This document shows positions 34,366 to 43,085 of a stretch of DNA of 64,000 nt, piece after piece. The notes beneath the pieces are model-generated. The model was given only the letters and a program-made list of their open reading frames with translations. It did no database searches and was not told the DNA's origin. The number at the start of each line of letters is the position of its first letter. Position 1 is the stretch's first letter. The position numbers were made by a program, and so were the translations under genes. This stretch comes from Marivita sp051859345 (lineage in GTDB: Bacteria; Pseudomonadota; Alphaproteobacteria; Rhodobacterales; Rhodobacteraceae), in assembly GCF_051859345.1 (NCBI RefSeq), contig NZ_JBHYFV010000003.1, forward strand, positions 62,001 to 126,000, written 5' to 3'.

Positions 34366-35121
34366 ATGACCGTCACCCATCTCGCCCGAAACATGGACCA
34401 TTGGCAGGAACGCGTCGATCTGGCGGCAGCATTTCGGTGGACCGCGCGTCTGAACATGCACGAAGGCGTGGCCAATCATTTCAGCCTGTCGATCAATGAT
34501 GACGGGACGCGGTTCCTGATGAATCCCAACCAGATGCACTTTGCCCGCATCAAGGCCAGCGACCTGCTTGTCGTGGATGCCAATGATCCGGACACGCTCA
34601 ACGGCCCGAACGCCCCGGACCCGACGGCTTGGGGGCTGCATGGCGGGTTGCACCGGCACTGCCCGCATGCGCGCTGCGCGATGCATGTGCATTCGATCCA
34701 CGCCACTGTTCTGGCCTGTCTGCAAGACCCGAGCCTGCCTCCGATCGACCAGAACTGCGCGACCTTCTTCAATCGCACTGTGATCGACACCCATTATGGC
34801 GGGTTGGCCTTCGAGGAAGAGGGCGAACGCTGTGCCCAGTTGTTCACCGATCCAAAACAAAAGGTCATGATCATGGGCAATCACGGCGTCATGGTGATTG
34901 GCGACAGCGTGGCGGACACGTTCAATCGGCTCTATTACTTTGAACGCGCCGCCGAGACCTATATCCGGGCGTTGCAAACCGGCCAGCCGCTCAAGGTGCT
35001 GTCCGACGAAGTGGCCGAAAAAACTGCCCGTGAACTGGAAGGCTACCCAGAGCAGGATGCGCGCCATCTTTCTGAGCTCAAAACTATTTTGGACGCCGAG
35101 GGATCCGATTACGCTGCCTGA
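34366..35121 (+). CDS. Class II aldolase/adducin family protein
   Basis: This 251-aa protein has the zinc-aldolase fold: substrate loop NHFSLSINDDG, zinc His in CAMHVHSIHATVL, the later GNHGVMVIGDSVADTFNRLYYFERAAE and a C-terminal helix. It is related to fuculose-phosphate aldolase and to non-enzymatic adducin heads. AGGAGC precedes the ATG. The substrate is unknown and the neighbours give no sugar pathway. Confidence 0.85.
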   Translation: MTVTHLARNMDHWQERVDLAAAFRWTARLNMHEGVANHFSLSINDDGTRFLMNPNQMHFARIKASDLLVVDANDPDTLNGPNAPDPTAWGLHGGLHRHCPHARCAMHVHSIHATVLACLQDPSLPPIDQNCATFFNRTVIDTHYGGLAFEEEGERCAQLFTDPKQKVMIMGNHGVMVIGDSVADTFNRLYYFERAAETYIRALQTGQPLKVLSDEVAEKTARELEGYPEQDARHLSELKTILDAEGSDYAA

Positions 35122-35191
35122 GCGTTGGTCATGTGGTGACCCTTTTTGGTCCGCTGCTTGTAATTCAAGATTATAGAACCACGTTCGCATT

Positions 35192-36055
35192 ATGGAAAAG
35201 ACTTTGCTCTCCCTCGGCCACGGTTACAGCGCGGCATACCTTGCCAGGCGCTTGCTGCCGCATGGGTGGCGTATCGCCGGAACCACCCGTGATACGGACC
35301 GGTTCGAGGAACTTCATGCGCAGGGCATCACGCCCCTGCTTTGGGACCGTGAGGCGATCCTCCCATGGCTGGAAAACGCCAGCCATGTCCTGGTGTCGGC
35401 AGGGCCAACCGAAACGGGTGATCCCGCACTTTCCTTGATGAAAGCGGACATCACCGCGCTGGCCGGCCGTCTGACATGGGTCGGCTACCTGTCCACAACC
35501 GGGGTGTATGGCGATGCACATGGCGATTGGGTCGATGAAAGCGCACCGCTGACTCCGGCGACCGAACGCGGCAGACGCCGGGTCAGCGCAGAAGCCGCGT
35601 GGGCGTCCATTCCCGACCTGCCCCTTCATATCTTCCGTCTGGCGGGCATCTATGGTCCGGGGCGCGGCCCGTTCGCAAAGGTCCGCGACGGCACAGCGCG
35701 CAGGATCATCAAACCGGGTCAGGTCTTCAGCCGCATCCATGTCGAAGACATTGCGCAGGTTCTCGAAGCGTCGATGACACATCCCAAACCGGGAACGGTG
35801 TACAACCTCTGCGATGACGATCCGGCCCCGCCACAGGATGTGATTGCACATGCTGCCACGCTTCTTGGCGTTGCGGCACCCCCGGAAATGGCCTTTGACG
35901 AGGCTGAAATGTCACCAATGGCGCGAAGTTTCTATTCCGAAAGCAAACGCGTTCGAAACGACCGAATCAAATCCGATCTGGGTGTCACTCTGAAATATCC
36001 CGATTACAAGGCTGGTCTCGCTGCAGTCCTGGCCGCAGAAAAGGCCAGACGGTGA
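35192..36055 (+). CDS. NAD-dependent epimerase/dehydratase-like protein (YeeZ type)
   Basis: This 287-aa Rossmann protein has the nucleotide loop GHGYSAAYLARRLL near the N-terminus, YLSTTGVYGDAHGDWVDES, FRLAGIYGPGRGPF and SRIHVEDIAQVLEASM, all typical of YeeZ-like extended SDRs. The exact reaction of YeeZ proteins is unknown. Its stop overlaps the next gene by 4 bases. Confidence 0.8.
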   Translation: MEKTLLSLGHGYSAAYLARRLLPHGWRIAGTTRDTDRFEELHAQGITPLLWDREAILPWLENASHVLVSAGPTETGDPALSLMKADITALAGRLTWVGYLSTTGVYGDAHGDWVDESAPLTPATERGRRRVSAEAAWASIPDLPLHIFRLAGIYGPGRGPFAKVRDGTARRIIKPGQVFSRIHVEDIAQVLEASMTHPKPGTVYNLCDDDPAPPQDVIAHAATLLGVAAPPEMAFDEAEMSPMARSFYSESKRVRNDRIKSDLGVTLKYPDYKAGLAAVLAAEKARR

Positions 36056-36684
36056 CAGCCGACCCATCCGCACCAAGATCGCTGACCAGCCTTCTTGATG
36101 CGCTTGACCCAGACCAGTCGGTTACCGGTGCAGACCCGCAAAACCGCGATGCGCATGACGGCCTGACCATTCAGGCGATGCTCGACCGGGTTGGCGCGCG
36201 CTCTTTTGGCGCTGCTTTGCTGGTGCCGTCTTTGATCCTTGTGTCGCCGCTGTCGATCATCCCGCTGATGCCGACAATTGGCGGGCTGGTGATCCTGACC
36301 ATCGCCACACAGGCGTTCTTCGGACGCAAGCACCTGTGGCTGCCAGGAATTCTGGCCAATCGCAGGTTGAACGGGCATCAGTTGTCCCGCGCGGTTCAAT
36401 ACCTGCGCAAACCGGCTGCCTGGCTTGACCGGAACAGCCGCGACAGGCTGCGTTTTCTCTCGGGGCCGCCTCTGGACCGGATCGCCATTCTGGCGGTGAT
36501 GATCGTCGCGGTGACGTGGCCGTTTCTGGAAATCGTGCCGATGTTCACATCCGTCAGCGCGGGTGGCGTGGCGCTTGTGGCCTTCGCGCTCATGGTGCGT
36601 GACGGGTTTGTCCTGATCGGAGGGTATTCGGTTCTGGGACTGTCTCTTGCTGTTGTGGCAGCCTTGATCGGCGGCTTGCTCTAG
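36052..36684 (+). CDS. ExoD-family membrane protein
   Basis: This 210-aa protein has four or five hydrophobic segments after a soluble N-terminus. The ExoD family pattern is seen in RSFGAALLVPSLILVSPLSIIPLMPTIGGLVILTIATQAFFGRKHLWLP. In rhizobia ExoD affects exopolysaccharide level and alkali tolerance; the mechanism is unknown. It starts within the stop of the epimerase-like gene (GTG start). Its stop and that of dxs share the bases CTAG. Confidence 0.83.
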   Translation: MTADPSAPRSLTSLLDALDPDQSVTGADPQNRDAHDGLTIQAMLDRVGARSFGAALLVPSLILVSPLSIIPLMPTIGGLVILTIATQAFFGRKHLWLPGILANRRLNGHQLSRAVQYLRKPAAWLDRNSRDRLRFLSGPPLDRIAILAVMIVAVTWPFLEIVPMFTSVSAGGVALVAFALMVRDGFVLIGGYSVLGLSLAVVAALIGGLL

Positions 36685-38606
36685 GCTCGCCTTCCAATCG
36701 ACGCCACGTTCATCACATCCAGCACCTTCTGCACGATATGTTCCGAATTGAGCCCCGCCACATCGTACATGGCCGCAGGGCTTGCCTGATCAATAAAGAC
36801 ATCCGGCAGAACCATGGACCGGTATTTCAGCCCACGGTCGAACACCTCTTCCTCGGCCAGCAATTGCGCCACATGGCTGCCGAAACCACCTATCGCGCCT
36901 TCTTCGATGGTGATCAGCGCCTCGTGGTCCGCGGCCAGCTTCAGGATCAACTCCCGGTCCAGTGGCTTGGCAAAACGGGCATCCGCGACGGTCGGGCTGA
37001 TTCCCTTGGCCTCAAGCGCCTCACAGGCGGTCATCACCTCGCCCAACCGGGTGCCAAAGGACAGAAGCGCAACCTTGCTGCCTTCGCGGATCATGCGTCC
37101 TTTACCGATTGGTAAAATTTCGCCGCGTTCCGGCATCTCGACGCCCTGCCCTTCACCGCGTGGATAGCGAAAGGCGATGGGCCCGTCATTATGCGCCACA
37201 GCGGTTGCAACCATGTGCTTCAACTCTGCCTCGTCCGCCGCCGCCATGACAACAAACCCCGGCAGGTTGGCGAGGTAGGCAACGTCATAGCTGCCCGCAT
37301 GGGTCGCGCCATCGGCGCCGACAAGCCCCGCGCGGTCGATGGCAAAACGCACCGGCAGGCGCTGGATCGCCACGTCATGCACCACCTGGTCATAGCCGCG
37401 TTGCAGGAACGTCGAATAGATCGTGCAGAACGGCTTCAGCCCCCCGGCCGCAAGACCCGCACAAAACGTCACGCCGTGCTGTTCCGCGATCCCCACGTCG
37501 AAGGTGCGCGACGGGTAGCGTTCGGCAAAAAGGTCAAGCCCGGTGCCATCCGGCATCGCCGCCGTCACCGCGCAGATCATCGGATCGTCCGCCGCTTCCC
37601 GCATCAGCGCATCGGCAAACACCTTGGTGTAGCTGGGCGCGTTTGACGGCGCTTTTTTCTGTTCGCCGGTCACCACGTCGAACTTGGCGCGCGCATGGCC
37701 CCGATCGGCGGATTCCTCGGCCGGCGCATAGCCCTTGCCCTTCTTGGTCACCACATGGATCAGGATCGGCCCGTCTGCACGGTCCTTGACGGTGCGCAAA
37801 ACCGGCAACAACTGGTCCAGATCATGCCCGTCAATCGGACCGACATAGGAAAAGCCCAGCGCCTCGAACAGTGTCCCGCCAATGGCCATCCCCTTGAGCA
37901 TGTCTTTTGCCCGCTTCGCCCCTTCGCGGAACGGACCGGGCAAAAGGCTCACCGCGCCTTTGGCAGCGGCCTTGAAGTCCTGAAACGGCGCACCGGCATA
38001 AAGCTGCGACAGGTAGGATGACATCGCGCCAACAGGCGGCGCAATGCTCATCTCGTTGTCATTCAGAATGACGATCAGCCGTTTCTTGAGATGGCCGGCG
38101 TTGTTCATCGCCTCATACGCCATGCCCGCGCTCATCGCGCCATCTCCGATCACCGCAATCGCATCACCATGACCGGTGTCGCAATTCCCGCCCAGATCCC
38201 GCGCCACGGCAAAGCCCAATGCGGCGGAAATCGACGTCGAACTGTGCGCGGCGCCAAACGGATCGTAAGGCGATTCCGACCGCTTGGTGAAACCCGACAG
38301 CCCCTTTTCCTGACGCAGCGTGCCCATGCGGTCGCGCCGCCCGGTCAGGATCTTGTGGGGATAACACTGATGCGACACGTCCCAGATGATCTTGTCGCGC
38401 GGCGTGTCGAAAATCGAATGCAGTGCCACGGTCAGCTCTATCACACCAAGCCCTGCGCCCAGATGTCCGCCAGTCCGGGACACAGCCGCAATCGTGTCAC
38501 GGCGCAGCTCGCCTGCCAATTGTTCAAGTTGCGCGTCCGAAAACCGTTTCAAATCAGCTGGTGAAGAGACAGTGTCCAGAAGCGGAGTGTCTGTAGTGTG
38601 GGACAT
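36681..38606 (-). CDS. dxs: 1-deoxy-D-xylulose-5-phosphate synthase
   Basis: This 641-aa TPP enzyme condenses pyruvate and glyceraldehyde 3-phosphate, the first step of the MEP isoprenoid route. Blocks include WDVSHQCYPHKILTGRRD, the TPP/Mg motif VIGDGAMSAGMAYEAMNNAG with NDNEMSI, YVGPIDGHD, and the transketolase half with DVGIAEQHGVTFCAGLA. It is followed upstream in the same direction by ispA, xseB and an HDAC-like gene, a common Rhodobacteraceae order. Confidence 0.97.
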   Translation of the reverse strand: MSHTTDTPLLDTVSSPADLKRFSDAQLEQLAGELRRDTIAAVSRTGGHLGAGLGVIELTVALHSIFDTPRDKIIWDVSHQCYPHKILTGRRDRMGTLRQEKGLSGFTKRSESPYDPFGAAHSSTSISAALGFAVARDLGGNCDTGHGDAIAVIGDGAMSAGMAYEAMNNAGHLKKRLIVILNDNEMSIAPPVGAMSSYLSQLYAGAPFQDFKAAAKGAVSLLPGPFREGAKRAKDMLKGMAIGGTLFEALGFSYVGPIDGHDLDQLLPVLRTVKDRADGPILIHVVTKKGKGYAPAEESADRGHARAKFDVVTGEQKKAPSNAPSYTKVFADALMREAADDPMICAVTAAMPDGTGLDLFAERYPSRTFDVGIAEQHGVTFCAGLAAGGLKPFCTIYSTFLQRGYDQVVHDVAIQRLPVRFAIDRAGLVGADGATHAGSYDVAYLANLPGFVVMAAADEAELKHMVATAVAHNDGPIAFRYPRGEGQGVEMPERGEILPIGKGRMIREGSKVALLSFGTRLGEVMTACEALEAKGISPTVADARFAKPLDRELILKLAADHEALITIEEGAIGGFGSHVAQLLAEEEVFDRGLKYRSMVLPDVFIDQASPAAMYDVAGLNSEHIVQKVLDVMNVASIGRRA

Positions 38607-38627
38607 GTACCGCGCCTCCGGGTCGCA

Positions 38628-39497
38628 TCAGGTGTCGCGCGAGATAACGAACTGCGCGGCATCATTCAAGGTTTGCGCCCTGTTTCCATAGGGTGACAAG
38701 GCATCACAGGCCGCCTCGACCAGTTCCGCTGCACGTTGTTTTGCGCCGTCCAGACCCAGCAAGGACACAAAGGTGGCCTTTCCGCGGTCCGCGTCTTTGC
38801 CAACCGCCTTGCCTACGGTGGTTTCATCGCCTTCGACATCCAGAATGTCATCGGCAATCTGAAACGCCAGACCAAGCGCGGTTGCGTAATCCGTCAAGGG
38901 CTTGGGATCGACTTTCGCAAGGCGCGCGCCCGCCTCTGCCGACCACACGATCAACGCCCCCGTCTTGCCCGCCTGGAGCGCCGTGATCTGATCAAGGCGC
39001 AGCGGTGAATCTGCTTTTTCTGCCGCAATATCAAGCGCCTGCCCCAACACCATCCCGGCGCGGCCAGAGGCACGCGCAAGGCTCAGCGACAAGTCTGCAC
39101 GCACTGCCGCATCCGGATGGCAGCCCGGATCAAGCACCAGTTCGAATCCGAATGTCTGCAGCGCATCCCCAACCAGAACCGCGACACCATCATCCCACTT
39201 TCGATGCACCGTCGGCAGCCCCCGCCGCAGATCATCGTCATCCATGCAGGGCAGATCATCATGCACCAGACTGTAGGCATGGATCGCTTCGATCGCCGCC
39301 GCTGGCCAGATCGACTGCTCTTCGGGGATCGCGAACAACCGCGCGCTTTCCATCACCAGAAACCCGCGCAGGCGTTTGCCACCGGACACCGCATAGCGCA
39401 TGCCCTGATGGACAGGCAAATCCGACGCGTCCCCCAGAACATGAACCAGATGCGCTCCGATCCGGTCAGCATCGCGGCGCAGGGCATCAGCGAACAT
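38628..39497 (-). CDS. ispA: Polyprenyl synthetase, farnesyl diphosphate synthase type
   Basis: This 289-aa enzyme adds isopentenyl diphosphate to allylic diphosphates. The first Asp-rich motif is in VHDDLPCMDDDDLRRG (about 79-92) with two residues between the Asp pairs, as in bacterial FPP synthases, and the second is QIADDILDVEGDE. GGKRLRGFLV binds the diphosphate. It lies between dxs and xseB, consistent with feeding isoprenoid synthesis. Confidence 0.94.
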   Translation of the reverse strand: MFADALRRDADRIGAHLVHVLGDASDLPVHQGMRYAVSGGKRLRGFLVMESARLFAIPEEQSIWPAAAIEAIHAYSLVHDDLPCMDDDDLRRGLPTVHRKWDDGVAVLVGDALQTFGFELVLDPGCHPDAAVRADLSLSLARASGRAGMVLGQALDIAAEKADSPLRLDQITALQAGKTGALIVWSAEAGARLAKVDPKPLTDYATALGLAFQIADDILDVEGDETTVGKAVGKDADRGKATFVSLLGLDGAKQRAAELVEAACDALSPYGNRAQTLNDAAQFVISRDT

Positions 39498-39506
39498 GGG
39501 CTGGCC

Positions 39507-39749
39507 TCACTCAGGATCGAACGGGGCTGTCCCGGTTGGTTTGCCATCCGCATCCAGCGTGATCGCGGCGACCTTTTCCTGCGCTTCGTTCAGCTTGGCC
39601 TCACAGCGCTTTTTCAAGGCCGCCCCGCGTTCGTACAAGGCAATGGATTCCTCCAGCGCCACATCGCCACGCTCCAATTGGCCCACCACGTTCTCAAGCT
39701 CGGCCATCGCGGCCTCGAAGCTCATCTCGTCTACCGGTGTGTCGCTCAT
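39507..39749 (-). CDS. xseB: Exodeoxyribonuclease VII small subunit
   Basis: This 80-aa helical protein has the XseB pattern SFEAAMAELENVVGQLERGDVALEESIALYERGAALKKRCEAKL. It forms a complex with XseA, which is not in the window. Its start overlaps the HDAC-like gene stop by 4 bases, and ispA follows 9 bases later. Confidence 0.95.
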   Translation of the reverse strand: MSDTPVDEMSFEAAMAELENVVGQLERGDVALEESIALYERGAALKKRCEAKLNEAQEKVAAITLDADGKPTGTAPFDPE

Positions 39750-40672
39750 GACGCGGCCTCCATCAGTTCTTCCACATGCGCGCGCGCACTGATCGCAAGC
39801 GCAGACAAATCATACCCGCCCTCAAGTGTCGAGACGACCCGCCCCTCACACAGCTCTGCCGCCAATGCGCAGAGCTCCTTGGTCAACCAGCGGAAATCCT
39901 CGGTCGACCATTGCAGTTCCGCCAGGGGATCATCCTGATGTGCATCGAACCCGGCAGAGATGAGGATCAATTCTGGTTTGAACGCCCGCAATCGTGGAAA
40001 CACCTGCGCCTCATAGGCGGCCCGCATCTCGGCCCCGCCAGATCGCGGCGGCAGCGGGATGTTCAGGACGTTGTCATGCGCCCCCCGCTCTGTTGGATCG
40101 CCAGAGCCAGGCCACAGCGGCATCTGCTGGCTGGTGATGGTCAGCGCGCGCGCCTCGTTCCACAAAAGATCCTGTGTCCCGTTGCCGTGATGCACGTCGA
40201 AATCGACCACCGCCACACGCAACAGCCCATGCGCCTCAAGCGCGTGTTTCGCCCCGATGGCGGCATTGCCGAACAGGCAGAACCCCATTGGCGTCGCGGT
40301 TTCGGCGTGATGTCCAGGTGGGCGGATCGCGCAAAAGGCGTTCCCCACCTCGCCGTCCAGCACCATGTCCACCGCGCGCACCACCGCACCGGCCCCGCGA
40401 TACGCGGCGTTCAGACTGCCAGGTGACATCCATGTGTCGGCGTCAAGCTGGACAGCCCCCTCGGACGGCTGGGCCGCCGCGATGGCATCCAGATGCGCCT
40501 GGGGATGCACATACAAAAGATGCGCCGCGTCCACCAAAGGCGCGCCTTCGCGCTGCAACTCCAATCCCTGCAAGGCATGCAACACATGCTCCAGACGCGC
40601 CACACGCTCCGGATGCCCCTCGGGTGTCACATGTTCCAGACAATCGGCATGTGAAATCAACGCGGTTGTCAT
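39746..40672 (-). CDS. Histone-deacetylase-like amidohydrolase
   Basis: This 308-aa zinc amidohydrolase has the family catalytic residues: RPPGHHAE (paired His), VVDFDVHHGNGTQDLLW (Asp and His zinc ligands) and SAGFDAHQDDPLAELQW (Asp ligand). The GGYDLSALA near the C-terminus replaces the usual GGY loop. Bacterial members act on acetylated polyamines or small molecules rather than histones. First gene of the HDAC-xseB-ispA-dxs run. Confidence 0.9.
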   Translation of the reverse strand: MTTALISHADCLEHVTPEGHPERVARLEHVLHALQGLELQREGAPLVDAAHLLYVHPQAHLDAIAAAQPSEGAVQLDADTWMSPGSLNAAYRGAGAVVRAVDMVLDGEVGNAFCAIRPPGHHAETATPMGFCLFGNAAIGAKHALEAHGLLRVAVVDFDVHHGNGTQDLLWNEARALTITSQQMPLWPGSGDPTERGAHDNVLNIPLPPRSGGAEMRAAYEAQVFPRLRAFKPELILISAGFDAHQDDPLAELQWSTEDFRWLTKELCALAAELCEGRVVSTLEGGYDLSALAISARAHVEELMEAAS

Positions 40673-40720
40673 GTCCCGTCCCCCTGCTTCTTCTTTTTAC
40701 AAATATGCAAATCCGACCTG

Positions 40721-41422
40721 TCAGTCAGGTGCAAGCATATACCCTGCACCGCGCACGGTCTGCAAATAGCGCGGCTGCTTGGGATTGTCCTCAAGCTTGC
40801 GGCGCAGGCGGGTGATCTGCACATCGACCGCACGTTCCTGGCTCTGACCGCGATCCCGGCCCAGTTCTTCCACCAGTTTCGTCCGACTGAGCGCGATTCC
40901 CGGTTTCGCGGCAAAGACCTTCATCAACTGGATCTCGGTCGAGGTCAGCCGGACAAGGGCTTCACCCCGCCACATCTCGGCGCGTTCGGTGTCATACCGG
41001 ATCGGCCCAAGGTTCAGGTATTTCGGCGAACCGACATCCGCCGCAAGTTCCGGCATCCGGCGCAGGATCGCATTGATCCGTAACAGGAGTTCTTTCGGCT
41101 CGAAGGGTTTGGCCAGGTAATCGTCCGCCCCGGCCTCGAGCCCCGCAATCCGGTCCTCGGTTTCGGCCCGCGCCGTCAGAAGCAGGATCGGAGTGGACGA
41201 CCTTTCCCGAATGTGCCGCGTCAGGCTGATGCCATCTTCGCCGGGCATCATCACATCCAGCACGATCAAATCGAAATCCAGCCCCAGCAATATGCGCCGT
41301 GCATGGGCCGCGTCGCGCGCGGCACTCACCAGGAACCCGTTCCGGATCAGGAATTTCTGCAACAGCCCACGGATGCGTTCGTCATCGTCAACGATCAACA
41401 GGTGCGCATCAGGATCGGCCAT
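40721..41422 (-). CDS. petR: OmpR-family response regulator PetR
   Basis: This 233-aa regulator has a receiver domain with VDDDER (acidic pocket) and phosphoacceptor Asp56 in LIVLDVMMPGEDG, and a winged-helix output domain with RLTSTEIQLMKVFAAKPGIALSRTKL and RAVDVQITRLRRKLEDNPKQPRYLQTVRGAGYML. It is preceded 2 bases upstream by a MarR-type gene, the petP-petR order known from Rhodobacter, where the pair affects cytochrome bc1. No sensor kinase is nearby. Confidence 0.88.
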   Translation of the reverse strand: MADPDAHLLIVDDDERIRGLLQKFLIRNGFLVSAARDAAHARRILLGLDFDLIVLDVMMPGEDGISLTRHIRERSSTPILLLTARAETEDRIAGLEAGADDYLAKPFEPKELLLRINAILRRMPELAADVGSPKYLNLGPIRYDTERAEMWRGEALVRLTSTEIQLMKVFAAKPGIALSRTKLVEELGRDRGQSQERAVDVQITRLRRKLEDNPKQPRYLQTVRGAGYMLAPD

Positions 41423-41423
41423 C

Positions 41424-41933
41424 TCAGCGCCCCTCTCTCAGGGCGAGATAGGCGTGGCGCATGTCCTCGTCCATCATCGCTTCAAGAACGGTTCTGAACC
41501 CGGCAACCGCTTCGGGTCCGGCCTTGCGATAGGCGTCGCGCATCCGCACCCGCTGGGCGTCGGACAATTGCTGCTCCAATGCCTGTCCCGCCTCCGTCAG
41601 CGTCAAATGCCGCTCCCTCTTGTCGCTCCGCCCCACATGGCTTTCGACAAGACCATCTTCGATCAAGGTGCGCAACACACGGTTCAGCGATTGCTTGGTG
41701 ACCCCGAGAATGGCAAGAAGATTATTGACCGTGGTTCCCGGCGCGCAGTGAATGAAATGGATGGCGCGATGATGCGCGCGCCCGTAAGACATGCCTTCAA
41801 GAATGCGGTCCGGATCGGCGGTGAAACCGCGATAGGCAAAAAACATCGCCTCGATCCCCTGTCGAAGCTGTTCATCTGTCAGATAAAGCAAGGCTTGTCC
41901 GCCGATTGTACTGGTGCCTTGACCCTCTGCCAT
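41424..41933 (-). CDS. petP: MarR-family regulator PetP
   Basis: This 169-aa MarR-type winged-helix protein has HHRAIHFIHCAPGTTVNNLLAILGVTKQSLNRVLRTLIEDGLVESHVGRSDKRERHLTLTEAG (about 50-115) as its DNA-binding domain. The stop precedes the petR start by one base, so the genes are coupled. The petP name rests on the gene pair and the family; the regulated genes here are unknown. Confidence 0.85.
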   Translation of the reverse strand: MAEGQGTSTIGGQALLYLTDEQLRQGIEAMFFAYRGFTADPDRILEGMSYGRAHHRAIHFIHCAPGTTVNNLLAILGVTKQSLNRVLRTLIEDGLVESHVGRSDKRERHLTLTEAGQALEQQLSDAQRVRMRDAYRKAGPEAVAGFRTVLEAMMDEDMRHAYLALREGR

Positions 41934-42093
41934 TCCGAACCTCCGGACGTCTTTTCAGTTGGGCGTCAATTTATGTCAGTCTTGTTGACATTCCAAGGAT
42001 CAAATGGTAGCGAATCTCAGTTTTGGCGCAACAATATGTCCGATGCGGACCTAATTTGCGCAATTTTTGGAAATCCGGGCGAGGAGAATGGAA

Positions 42094-42963
42094 ATGGCCG
42101 GAACGTATGATGACCGCGATGGAAAGATCTGGATGGATGGCCAGATGATCGACTGGCGCGAGGCCAATGTCCATATTCTGACCCATGCAATGCACTATGC
42201 AAGCTCGGTTTTCGAAGGAGAGCGCGCCTATAACGGCAAGATTTTCAAGTCGCGCCAACATTCGGAACGGCTCAAGCGGTCGGCGGAAATGATCGACTTC
42301 GAAATCCCCTACACGGTCGATGAAATCGAGGCGGCCAAGGCGGCGGTGCTGGAAGCCAACGGCAAACCCGACGCCTATGTGCGCGCGGTGGCCTGGCGCG
42401 GTGTCGGCGAAGACATGGGCGTCGCCTCGGCGCGCAACCCGGTCCGCATGGCGATCGCAACCTGGGAATGGGGTGCCTATTACGGCGACGCCAAGATGAA
42501 AGGCGCAAAGCTCGACATCTCCAAATGGAAACGCCCGTCGCCCGAAACAATCCCCAGCCACGCCAAGGCCGCTGGTCTTTACATGATCTGCACCATGTCC
42601 AAACACACCGCCGAGGCCAAAGGCTGTTCCGACGCGATGATGTTCGACTATCGTGGCTACGTTGCCGAAGCGACGGGTGCCAACATCTTCTTCGTCAAGG
42701 ATGGCGAAGTCCACACACCCGACCCCGATTGCTTCCTCAACGGAATCACCCGCCAGACGGTCATCGGCATGCTGAAAGAGCGTGGCATCACGGTGCATGA
42801 ACGTCACATCATGCCGGAAGAGCTTGAAGGCTTCGAGCAGTGCTGGCTGACAGGAACCGCCGCCGAGGTGACACCGGTTGGACAGATCGGTGATTACACG
42901 TTCGAGGTTGGGGCCCTGACCCGCGACATCTCGGAAAGCTACGAAAAGCTGGTCCGCCTCTGA
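42094..42963 (+). CDS. ilvE: Branched-chain amino acid aminotransferase
   Basis: This 289-aa fold-type IV PLP enzyme interconverts branched-chain amino acids and their 2-oxo acids. The PLP Lys is probably Lys158 in PSHAKAAGLYM, and Glu192 in VAEATGANIFFV binds the pyridine nitrogen. HYASSVFEGERAY and TGTAAEVTPVGQIG are family blocks. GAGGAG lies seven bases before the chosen ATG, which favours MAGTYDDRDG over the earlier Met or TTG. A terminator follows. Confidence 0.94.
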   Translation: MAGTYDDRDGKIWMDGQMIDWREANVHILTHAMHYASSVFEGERAYNGKIFKSRQHSERLKRSAEMIDFEIPYTVDEIEAAKAAVLEANGKPDAYVRAVAWRGVGEDMGVASARNPVRMAIATWEWGAYYGDAKMKGAKLDISKWKRPSPETIPSHAKAAGLYMICTMSKHTAEAKGCSDAMMFDYRGYVAEATGANIFFVKDGEVHTPDPDCFLNGITRQTVIGMLKERGITVHERHIMPEELEGFEQCWLTGTAAEVTPVGQIGDYTFEVGALTRDISESYEKLVRL

Positions 42964-42986
42964 TCGGGTAGGTTTCGCGACGAATC

Positions 42987-43025
42987 AAAAAAGGCCTTGC
43001 ATCGCGATGATGCAGGGCCTTTTTC
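42987..43025 (+). terminator. Rho-independent terminator of ilvE
   Basis: A stem of AAAAAGGCC and TGCATC with their complements, a 5-base loop and a trailing TTTTTC lies 24 bases after the ilvE stop. The preceding A-run allows function on the other strand for the convergent pot operon. Confidence 0.88.
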
Positions 43026-43036
43026 ATTTTCGGTGC

Positions 43037-43081
43037 CAAGAGACTTCGAAGTCTCTTGCAAGCGTTTTCGAGAACGCTTGC
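43037..43081. repeat. Two abutting palindromes after the potC-like gene
   Basis: A perfect 22-base palindrome with arms CAAGAGACTTC (43037-43058) shares its last base with a 9-bp-stem hairpin GCAAGCGTT...AACGCTTGC (43058-43081). They fill the gap between the permease stop and the ilvE terminator. Confidence 0.7.
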
Positions 43082-43085
43082 GCCC

